Origin: Lachnospiraceae bacterium
Lineage (GTDB): Bacteria > Bacillota > Clostridia > Lachnospirales > Lachnospiraceae
Direction of reading: 5' to 3'
Assembly: GCA_021770755.1 (NCBI GenBank)
Contig: JAETQI010000016.1
Location: forward strand, 1 to 64,000
DNA: 64,000 nucleotides
Positions within the stretch are counted from its first letter, which is position 1. Each line of letters opens with the position of its first letter. Below are positions 42,815-50,722 of the stretch, piece by piece. Position numbers and translations under genes: made by a program. The notes below the pieces were generated by a model. The model did no database searches. It was not told the origin of the DNA and was given only the letters and a program-made list of their open reading frames with translations.

Positions 42815-44893
42815 TTATTCTACAACGACTCTGACCCTGTCAATATTGCGGATCTGCGTAAACGGTGCCGCCTTATCTCCATTGCGTTCCGATTTGATGC
42901 GCACGACCGCGAAATAAGTCCCTTTCTTTTCATAGATATGTACCGCTTCTGCACTTCCTCTCTGGCCGTTGTCGCGTAGCTGCCACGCTCCTCTTTCCGG
43001 GAAGTCCTGCTCTCCCTCAAAACTCCACTCAACATAGGTCAGCGCACCGGCGCCGTCAGGAACTTCCGCGTCCACGGTAAAGACAACCTTCTCCCCGGCT
43101 TTCACATGGACACATTTGCTTCCGTTTACAGTGAGTACGGGAACGGCCTGCACACCCCTGCGCAGCACCGCGCTTTCCGGAATGATCACGTGTCCGCCGT
43201 CTAATGTATAATTGCTTGACGGCAGCGGAGCGATTCCTTTTTCCACCCATTTTGCCAGATCAATCAGCGACTGTTTGAGCGCCGCGATATATGTCGTGGC
43301 GTGCAGCTCGTCCACGGAAGCCGTGACATCATCATGGAGAACATTGTCACAGTAATACAGACGGCAGTAATCCTCCACATCTCCCTCGTGGACAGACGCC
43401 ACTTTCCTGCGGTACCAGTCCGCCTGCCACGGGTACGCCTGTTCATCCAGAAGTGCCGCGACAATGATGATTTTCCCGTTGATCAGCCCGTTTTGTTTAC
43501 AGCCCGGTCCGTTCCCGCAAAAGACAGGGCCTACCAGCGTCTTCTGCTGTGGGTACAGGGGATTTCCCTGGGCATCGCGGAACTGGTCCCATGCCTTGTA
43601 ATCCAATGACGGAACCTGATGCCTGTGATAGGTCTGGATCGCGATATAGTCCGAATTGTCTAGATGCACCTCGTCTCCTGTCTCGATCAGATCCAGTACT
43701 TCCGCGATATTGTCCATTCCGAACCCTTCCGTCAGGTAGATGCGGTTGTCCTCAACCCTTCCGATCAGAACTTTTTTCCCTGCCGCCGCGCCGCTCTTTA
43801 CGGACATTACCAGCCCTTTTAAATACAGGTCACAGCCGTCCGCAGGCGCAGGCGCTTTTTCCAGCTCCAGCCACGGTTCCGTGTCCGTCCCAGCACTGCT
43901 GATCATTTTTTTCCACGCATCGTTCACACCGTTTCGCGTGTCAACAGCTTCTTCCTTTCCCGATAGTAATTTTGCCTTTTTTCCCGGAACGTACTGTAAT
44001 TTTACTTTTGTGTCCATACAGATCCGCTCCCTGGCTGCACTGCTGTCAGGGTCTGCCCCCATATATCCCGGCACATTCCAGTAATCCTCGAAGTATGCCG
44101 GGTCCATCTGCTTCACGCCCGGCGCCAGCACTGGAAGCGCACCGTCATTTAAGTCCGCGCTTGCAAACCAGCTCTTTAGCGGATAGCCAAACAGCGTCGC
44201 CTCGCGCAGCGCTGCCGCCTCCTCCTCATTCAGTCCGGCATAAGGATCACCGCTGCCGCCCGCGTCCACCGCGTCAATGATCTGACCGAGCTTATTTCTC
44301 AGAATGCGCTCCGCAAAGGCACGTGTGGTCTGGCAATTCGGAATCGCATAGGGAGAACCGATCACATACGGCGCCGCACCGTCATAGGCATTGGTATTCT
44401 CGATACACGCGATCGTCCGGTATCCACCGCCGCTGCCGCCATAGACGTAACCGTATGGGCGGTGCACATAGCCGTAGACTTCCTGCGCCTTGATTCTCGA
44501 AAATTCCGCGCTGGCTGCACTGGAGCGGTAGGACATAGTATTGTCCGCATTGTTCGTGAAAACCGCACCTGAACCCATATTGGATTCTACATAATAGGCA
44601 CCGTGTGTAATGCAGAATGCAATCTTGTCATCAATTCCCGTGACCGGCAGTGACGCAAGCTCCTCCTCCGGCCCCGGAAACGGAGACAGATACTGGTAAA
44701 ATCTTCCTTCGTACTGCTCCCGCATGGGAAAACAGAAGGAAAACTTCACAGGCGTTCCCTCAAAACCGCCATGCATGTAGCGAAACGGCAGTTCTTTGCC
44801 GTCGTCGAGCCTGCGCGTGCGCATCTCATCTATATCAATATATCCCTTGCTAAACTGTTCGTCTGTTCGTGCATCATATACTTCCATATCCAT
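42815..44893 (-). CDS. alpha/beta-hydrolase-like esterase with C-terminal PKD-like domain
   Basis: The 692-residue protein has a hydrolase-like region with YGYVYGGSGGGYRT (Ser154 as candidate nucleophile in the G-x-S-x-G elbow). Later comes a C-terminal PKD-like beta domain (about 590-692: LTVNGSKCVHVKAGEKVVFT, TYFAVVRIKS). Histidines at HDDVTASVDELHATTY may complete a triad; this is not certain. I see no signal peptide. Next to GH78 and GH3, a deacylase or feruloyl/tannin-type esterase acting on acylated glycosides is a sensible guess. AGGAGG at seven bases supports the start, and it is only 24 bases behind the symporter gene. Confidence 0.65.
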   Translation of the reverse strand: MDMEVYDARTDEQFSKGYIDIDEMRTRRLDDGKELPFRYMHGGFEGTPVKFSFCFPMREQYEGRFYQYLSPFPGPEEELASLPVTGIDDKIAFCITHGAYYVESNMGSGAVFTNNADNTMSYRSSAASAEFSRIKAQEVYGYVHRPYGYVYGGSGGGYRTIACIENTNAYDGAAPYVIGSPYAIPNCQTTRAFAERILRNKLGQIIDAVDAGGSGDPYAGLNEEEAAALREATLFGYPLKSWFASADLNDGALPVLAPGVKQMDPAYFEDYWNVPGYMGADPDSSAARERICMDTKVKLQYVPGKKAKLLSGKEEAVDTRNGVNDAWKKMISSAGTDTEPWLELEKAPAPADGCDLYLKGLVMSVKSGAAAGKKVLIGRVEDNRIYLTEGFGMDNIAEVLDLIETGDEVHLDNSDYIAIQTYHRHQVPSLDYKAWDQFRDAQGNPLYPQQKTLVGPVFCGNGPGCKQNGLINGKIIIVAALLDEQAYPWQADWYRRKVASVHEGDVEDYCRLYYCDNVLHDDVTASVDELHATTYIAALKQSLIDLAKWVEKGIAPLPSSNYTLDGGHVIIPESAVLRRGVQAVPVLTVNGSKCVHVKAGEKVVFTVDAEVPDGAGALTYVEWSFEGEQDFPERGAWQLRDNGQRGSAEAVHIYEKKGTYFAVVRIKSERNGDKAAPFTQIRNIDRVRVVVE

Positions 44894-44917
44894 TTCCCTT
44901 CCTCCGTTCGTTGGTTT

Positions 44918-46282
44918 TTACTGTTTTGCCGCCCTGTTCTTCTCATTGTCCGCCCGTATCTGATCCAGATTTTTATTCAGCGTATAACCCTTCAGGGAAA
45001 GTGCGACGATGATATACAATACTGCAGGCACAAGAGTGAACAGCATACGGATCATTGTAAATGCGGAAGAAGGCATTGTCGCCGCATCACCCGTATATCC
45101 GACTATGGACAGCAGAACTCCCAATGCGCCTGCGCCCAGCGCCGCACCGACCTTCGCGCCGAGTCCCACCAGCGAGGACATCGTTCCCTCCATACGGTGG
45201 TTGCCTTTCCACTCATTGTAATCGGCACATTCGATGATAACCAGCGCGCTCAGCATGCTTGCCGGTATCGTCCCTGCGCCCCACATGATCGCCGCGACCG
45301 CCAGGAGCGCCACATTGCCTCCTGCCACAAAGTTTAACAGATAGCCCAGTGCGGACACGACGAATCCAGCCATCATCAGCTTTACTGTCGAAAACTTTGC
45401 GATCAGCTTCGGGAAGAACAGTGCCAGCGGGAGCGCCACGATCTGCGCGATCGCCGAAATCCCCATCAGTGCCACATTGCCCACGATGTATGTATAATAG
45501 TAGGTCTGTACGCCCATGTTGCAGACGAAATTGAACACAAATGTCATCAGCGCGATGATCAGGATAAACTTGTTCGTCTTGATCAGCTTAAATACATCTG
45601 TCACTTTCAGGGGCTCTGTATTCTTCGCCTCCGCATCCACGTCGTATTTTTCCGGGCAGAAGAGCATGCGCAGGGTGCCGATCGCCATCATCGGAACTGC
45701 AAACAACAGCACCAGCCTGCTCCAGCCGGATGCAGAGGTCGCGATCTTTGCCATCAGGGCAGGAAATGTCATATTAAAAATCACCGCTGCAAGCATTGTG
45801 ATAATGCTTCCATAGGAAGTCAGCTTGACGATCTGGCCGCTCTTGAACGCTCGGACCATATATGGCGTATTGTTTGCGTTGAGAAACGTATAGCAGATGG
45901 AGTTTGCCAGCGCATACATGACGAAGATCCAGACAAGCTTCGCTGTCAGACTCATGCTCTCCGGCGTGGAGAACAGCAGCCATGTACACACCCAGATCGC
46001 GATGATAAAGAGCTCATACGGGCGTGCCTTGCCCCATTTCGTCTTCGTCTTATCCACGATAAAACCCGCACACATATCCGTCACGCCGTCGAGCAGCTTG
46101 CTCGCCACCAGGATAATGCTGACGTAGCCTGCCGGCACCTGCAGCGTGTCGGTGCAGTAGATCATCAGAAATGCCAGCATCAGTGTCACGATGGAAGTGG
46201 ACACCGCCCTGCTGTTCCAGAGGAGCAGTGTGCCAAATCCAACTTTGTCATCTTTGTTTTTTCCTTTGTTTTCCGTTCCCAT
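44918..46282 (-). CDS. GPH-family (glycoside-pentoside-hexuronide) cation symporter
   Basis: The 454-residue protein has 12 hydrophobic helices and the GPH/MFS_2 motif DGVTDMCAGFIVDKTKTKWG followed by KARPYELF in the loop after helix two. These transporters bring in glycosides or oligosaccharides with sodium or protons. It is the first gene of the rhamnosidase operon and probably defines its imported substrate. The upstream region carries the shared regulatory block (46328-46393). Confidence 0.92.
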   Translation of the reverse strand: MGTENKGKNKDDKVGFGTLLLWNSRAVSTSIVTLMLAFLMIYCTDTLQVPAGYVSIILVASKLLDGVTDMCAGFIVDKTKTKWGKARPYELFIIAIWVCTWLLFSTPESMSLTAKLVWIFVMYALANSICYTFLNANNTPYMVRAFKSGQIVKLTSYGSIITMLAAVIFNMTFPALMAKIATSASGWSRLVLLFAVPMMAIGTLRMLFCPEKYDVDAEAKNTEPLKVTDVFKLIKTNKFILIIALMTFVFNFVCNMGVQTYYYTYIVGNVALMGISAIAQIVALPLALFFPKLIAKFSTVKLMMAGFVVSALGYLLNFVAGGNVALLAVAAIMWGAGTIPASMLSALVIIECADYNEWKGNHRMEGTMSSLVGLGAKVGAALGAGALGVLLSIVGYTGDAATMPSSAFTMIRMLFTLVPAVLYIIVALSLKGYTLNKNLDQIRADNEKNRAAKQ

Positions 46283-46327
46283 AAAACCTTCCCTTCTTTG
46301 CTTGCTATTATTACTTTTTTAAGATGA

Positions 46328-46393
46328 CCTCAGTATAACACACGTGCCAACGTGCGATAGTGCACGATTTTGCGAACTTGTATCCGGATTTGT
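46328..46393 (-). promoter_or_regulatory. promoter/operator block of the symporter operon
   Basis: The minus strand has a -10-like TATACT (46332-46337). Further upstream at 46371-46393 is a block whose plus strand reads TGCGAACTTGTATCCGGATT and TGT. The same arrangement, at nearly the same distance, occurs upstream of the second GH3 gene (53046-53110) and at 56160-56224. No good -35 is visible, so an activator is likely needed; the AraC protein at 47536-48786 is the nearest candidate. The remaining part of 46394-46741 holds a terminator only. Confidence 0.55.
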
Positions 46394-46533
46394 TTTATCT
46401 GGCATTTTCGCAGTTTTTTGTATAATTTGTCGAGATTTTATACAGCTAAACTTTCTCATCAATCGCCTGCGTATAAAAACCACAAAAATTCTCTGCTGCC
46501 GGAACAGAAAACTTTACCAAAGCACACAAAAAA

Positions 46534-46568
46534 AGCACCTTCCGATGTCTAATACACCTTCCAGTGCT
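46534..46568 (-). terminator. candidate terminator below the PIN toxin pair
   Basis: On the minus strand AGCAC and GTGCT arms flank a 25-base loop and are followed by seven T residues. It should end transcription from the PIN/partner genes before the symporter promoter. Confidence 0.5.
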
Positions 46569-46741
46569 TCACAACAAACTAAAATTCCCCAATAGTTTTC
46601 CTGTATTTCCCTGTATTCCTTTAAGGATAATAATACCGCTGTTGGCTGATTGTTTTTCAATATGATATACTCATTGCTATTTTTGCCACATCATTAAAAA
46701 TATTTCCCGCTTTCCCCATCTATACAATTTTTCTCTGCCTG

Positions 46742-46915
46742 TTAAACATTTGCGGCTTTCATCCGCTCCAATTTCCTCTGAACTTCCCGTCCCCTGTTAT
46801 TGTAATAGTCCATTCGTTCCTTGTCAGTCATATCTTTTGTTATCTCATAATTATATTCACGCAGTTTATGAATATCCTCAATCGTAAAATTCGGGCTTAA
46901 AACTGGCTTTTCCAT
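46742..46915 (-). CDS. 57-residue partner of PIN toxin (putative antitoxin)
   Basis: The ORF reads MEKPVLSPNFTIEDIHKLRE, then YNYEITKDMTDKERMDYYNN, RGREVQRKLERMKA. It is a short, charged, helical protein with two bases between its ATG and the PIN stop, and a GAGGGA ribosome site. The size and proximity fit an antitoxin. The order toxin then antitoxin is reversed compared with most VapBC modules. Confidence 0.7.
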   Translation of the reverse strand: MEKPVLSPNFTIEDIHKLREYNYEITKDMTDKERMDYYNNRGREVQRKLERMKAANV

Positions 46916-46917
46916 AA

Positions 46918-47397
46918 TCATCCCTCACTTTCCAATAATGCTGACGGGCTTAAAATCTCTATCTGCTTATACCCCTCAAGATTTGTGATTGCCCTCATGC
47001 CACGTATCGTTTTGACATTTACAATATGCTTAAAATTCCATGATATAATACAGTCACAGCCATTTACCACAGCCGTTCCTATATGCTGGCAGTCATCAAA
47101 GCTTTTCTTTGTGAGTACGCCCATAGAAATAATCTGTCGCGCTACACTTAGCACTTCTTCCGTAATATCATATGTTTCATACTCAATCTGATTCAAATAT
47201 TGCCACAAACTGCTCTTTTTCGGTTCGGAACAATCGTCAATCTCCTGCAAAGTTACTGTTGAAAGACATACATCATATATTCCTTGCCGAAACATTTCCC
47301 ATAATTTTCTTGTATCTGCCATTTTCTCTGGCACATCTTCCTGCACCAAATGGCTTATAACGGACGTATCTAAATACACCTTTAATTTCCTGTCCAT
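46918..47397 (-). CDS. PIN-domain (VapC-like) toxin
   Basis: The 159-residue protein has PIN-fold acidic residues: D10 in VYLDTSVIS, E in STVTLQEID, and D in KKSFDDCQHIGTAVVNGCDC followed by SWNFKHIVNV. Such toxins cut tRNA or other RNA until blocked by the partner. It lies between two glycan operons with its small partner after it, and possibly was inserted there. Confidence 0.85.
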   Translation of the reverse strand: MDRKLKVYLDTSVISHLVQEDVPEKMADTRKLWEMFRQGIYDVCLSTVTLQEIDDCSEPKKSSLWQYLNQIEYETYDITEEVLSVARQIISMGVLTKKSFDDCQHIGTAVVNGCDCIISWNFKHIVNVKTIRGMRAITNLEGYKQIEILSPSALLESEG

Positions 47398-47535
47398 AAC
47401 ATCTCACTCCCTTTACAGCCATTTTAGCACAAAAATCACCCTTTAACAATCCAGAACCGCACATTTGCTAACTTGTCAGTTTTCTTGGGATATATCTCTT
47501 GTATTTTGTGGTGTAAATCAACACCTGCCCTGACA

Positions 47536-48786
47536 TCACAGCCTGCCCTGCACTGTCTGCTCCCTGTACGCTGCGGGCGTGACGCCCACAATCTCGCGGA
47601 AAACCCTGCAAAAATAATTGCGTGTGCCAAAATGCAGCGAATCGCTGATGTCCTGTATGCTCCTGTGCGTCGTCAGCAGTTCGACCTTGGCATACTCGCA
47701 CCGTGCACGCTTGATGTACTCTCCCACCCGGACACCCATCTCCGCATAGAATTTCCGGTTAAAATAATAGGGCGTATAGCCGACCACCCTGGCAATCTCC
47801 TCCACAGACAGCTCACGCTTCACATTCGACCGGATATAGTCGCACGCCTGTCTCGTCGATCGGGAGATCATCGGCTCCTCCTTCAGGCCGTGCACCTGCC
47901 TGCACACCTCGTCAAGCATCTGACGGCACACATTTTTCATCCTGGTCACCGTCGTGCACTTCTCGGTCTCCGTACAGTACCTGTGCTCGATCTCCTTCGC
48001 TGTCCGGCTGGACAGTCCGCCCTCCATCGCCGCCCTGCAGCACAGCGCGATAAACACGATCACACTGTTCTTGCCATCGCGGACAGTATCCCCTGAATCC
48101 GACAATAATGATGCATCATAGTACGCTTCGCGCTCGATCACTTCGCGGTAATTCAGATTCCCGTCGCGGATTGCCTGCAGGATCAGCTGTTCCCCGCGCA
48201 TCACACGGTCCGCGTCCTGATAGCGGAACGCCGACGGATCTTCCTCGTCCGCAAACCTTCGGATCTTCTCGTCCTGAAACACAAAATCTGCCGCGTAGAT
48301 CTGCTCCGAAGTCAATGTATAGTGTAACATCCTGCCAAACTGGTTCAGAGAGGTCATGTTGATGACCGGCACAGTGACCAGAATGCGCATCATCTGCCTG
48401 CACATCGAGAGGGAGGCAATGCGCTCGCCCAGTGCCTTTTCAATCTGGCGCACGGAAGTCGCACTCAGAAAAAACGGACCGACAAGCGTATAATAGACAG
48501 GTTTTCCATCCCTGTAGACATGCTCCGCCATCCAGATCATGCCCAGAAAATTGCTCAATACCACAGGCCGGTTCCAGCCGCCCTCCTTCTGATTCACAAA
48601 ATCCAGGCAGTCGCTCATCCGCAGAAAGTCCAGAAGCTCCTTCTCGTTTTCACAGGTGGAGTAAACCATCCCATCCGACGAAAAACACCACATTCCCAGA
48701 CCGGCGGCTGCGTACAGTTGCGCGGCAAAGATGCGCAGCCGGATTTCGACAGGATATTCCTCCAGATTTTTCATATCATTTTCCAT
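47536..48786 (-). CDS. AraC-family regulator with PocR-like N-terminal region
   Basis: The 416-residue protein has a long N-terminal sensor region (about 10-180, with SDCLDFVNQKEGG and VYYTLVGPFF resembling PocR-type ligand domains) and a C-terminal AraC domain (about 310-405: LSVEEIARVVGYTPYYFNRK, SIQDISDSLHFGTRNYFCRV). GGAGGG five bases before ATG fixes the start. It probably activates the glycan operons sharing the promoter block. Confidence 0.88.
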   Translation of the reverse strand: MENDMKNLEEYPVEIRLRIFAAQLYAAAGLGMWCFSSDGMVYSTCENEKELLDFLRMSDCLDFVNQKEGGWNRPVVLSNFLGMIWMAEHVYRDGKPVYYTLVGPFFLSATSVRQIEKALGERIASLSMCRQMMRILVTVPVINMTSLNQFGRMLHYTLTSEQIYAADFVFQDEKIRRFADEEDPSAFRYQDADRVMRGEQLILQAIRDGNLNYREVIEREAYYDASLLSDSGDTVRDGKNSVIVFIALCCRAAMEGGLSSRTAKEIEHRYCTETEKCTTVTRMKNVCRQMLDEVCRQVHGLKEEPMISRSTRQACDYIRSNVKRELSVEEIARVVGYTPYYFNRKFYAEMGVRVGEYIKRARCEYAKVELLTTHRSIQDISDSLHFGTRNYFCRVFREIVGVTPAAYREQTVQGRL

Positions 48787-48813
48787 TATATCCCTCCGCT
48801 ATGCGGCAGCTGT

Positions 48814-49041
48814 TCACCCTGCCAGAAATTCCCGCAGACTTTTCACATCTTCCTCCGCACAGATGATCCGCGCCTTCTTGAGAAATCCCCTGCCATTTGC
48901 ACAGGCGGCAAACACATACTGGGACAGCGTGGATTTCAGGTTTAACCGGTCCCCCTCGACCGTCTCGAGAAAAACATCCTCCCTGCACGTTTTGACGGCA
49001 GACAGAAATTGAACGATATCCACATTTTCACTTAAATACAT
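48814..49041 (-). CDS. small conserved protein (polyA-polymerase-annotated family), unknown
   Basis: The 75-residue protein (VDIVQFLSAVKTCREDVFLE, GDRLNLKSTLSQYVF, EEDVKSLREFLAG) belongs to a small family I know from Lachnospiraceae with no experimental role. GGAGG at seven bases supports the start. It lies between the broken GH2 gene and the AraC gene on the same strand. Confidence 0.7.
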   Translation of the reverse strand: MYLSENVDIVQFLSAVKTCREDVFLETVEGDRLNLKSTLSQYVFAACANGRGFLKKARIICAEEDVKSLREFLAG

Positions 49042-49097
49042 ACCGTTTCCTCCACAATATACTTTACATTATATACGATATCCGTACTTCCCGCAAT

Positions 49098-50645
49098 CTA
49101 ATTGCCCTCTTTTCTGATCGTCTGCAAAAATGCGTTGAACTCCTTGGCCTCCTCTGCCGGAATCGTGTCACTGATCTGCCGAAGCAGGCTTTCCAGACGC
49201 ATCTGTCCCATCATGCGCTGCAGATTTTCATTTGCGGAAGCGCTCTGAGCCACATCCCCGCGTTTTTTGCGCGCTCTTCCGATCATCTCCTGCAGCTTTG
49301 CCCCTGCTGCCGGGTGGCGCATGATATCCTCCATCTTGTCTTTGATGGAATAGCAGTCCGGCCTGTACTCCTCGCGGTCAAACCAGTTGACAATCCCCTC
49401 GCGCACAAACTGATATTCTTTCCTGGGTTCCAAAACTCTCCTGACCCGGATCGTATCCCTTAGATCTTCACAGGCGGCTTCCAGTGTATGCTCACCCGAA
49501 ATCGGCACACGAAAAACAAAGCGGTATTTTCCCGTCTGCACCTGGGGATTCTTCCCATCCACAGTCAATGTCACGCGCGGCTGGTTGGTATACACCACCA
49601 CCTCTGTAACTTCTTCCGCGCGTTCCACGTACCTGCTCCCAAAGATATGTACAAAGGGTTCCTCCGACCAGTGCGCCTTATACAGATAAAAGGCATCTTT
49701 TTTCGTCTTGCGGTCAAATGTCACAAGACCTTTCTGATTGATGCCGTGTGCACCGCCCTCATCGCGCCCGTCCGCCGCAAAATCAAACATGTTCCAGACA
49801 TGGGTAGCCCACAGATATGGCCTTTTTTCAATCATTTCCAACAGATGTTCATGATAGCGCGCCTGATAAGCCTCCGTATAGTCTCCCCGTTCCGGACACC
49901 CGGTCTGAAACTGAGGATTGGCATCTGCCCCATATTCTGAAAAACCGATGCAGCGCGCAGGATATTTTGCATGGAAATCGTCAAAAAAACTGTCGTTCTG
50001 TTCCAGCTCGCCAAGATACCAGCCAAAATACAGGTTATAGCTGTTCAGATCCGGGATATCCAGAATCGGACTGTCCGTTTCCAGCATAAATACATCCGCC
50101 ATCGTGGTCAGCCTGGTCTGGTCCAGCTTATGACACAGCTCATTGAGCAGCTTGTGGTTTTCCAGCATGTCTGCATCCACGGGCGTTGCTGCCGTAATCT
50201 CATTAGACAGCCCCCAGCATACGATCGACGGGTGATTATAATTTTGGACCACCAGCTCCCGGATCAGGGCGAGATCCTCCTCCATCTGCTCCCTTGTGAC
50301 AGCCGGGCCACAGTCCTTTCTGTCCTGATGCCTCGCGACACCCCGCAGCGGATAACTGCGCCCGTTCAGGAAAAATCCCTCCTCCGGATCGATCCGGAAA
50401 CTGCGGCAGCCAAACAGTGTGTGGACCTCATCGCCGTCCTCAAGTCTTGCCGATGCCGTATACTGATACGGGTCATTCACACCGTCCCAGAGATGGACAT
50501 TTTCTATCGTAAACAATGCACACGCATACCCGTTTTCCACAGGAACATGCCCTGTCATGCCATCTACCGTAAGTTCCACGCTGTCAGCTTTTCCGCTCAC
50601 CCACACCTCCACCGACACTTTAAGTTCACGTTTCCCATGTACCAC
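49098..50645 (-). pseudogene. GH2 beta-galactosidase-like gene, N-terminally truncated with internal deletion
   Basis: The frame (515 codons, GTG start at 50645) begins in the second immunoglobulin-like domain; the N-terminal jelly-roll of about 200 residues is absent and a stop lies just upstream in frame. In the TIM-barrel the text runs from MEEDLALI directly to RELVVQNYNHPSIVCWG. About 45-50 residues usually lie between these blocks, covering barrel strands two to three. The acid/base Glu (GLSNEI) and nucleophile Glu (GFSEYGADA) survive. The protein could be made but should not fold as an active enzyme. Confidence 0.75.
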
Positions 50646-50722
50646 TATGATATAATGCTTTTCTTTTTAAACTGTTTCCAATTACTTTCTTCCCAACAAA
50701 CGCTCCTGCACAAGACAATCTG

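Noticed and set aside
45774-46127. Small ORFs opposite the symporter gene
   Set aside because: Shadows of the membrane-helix codons.
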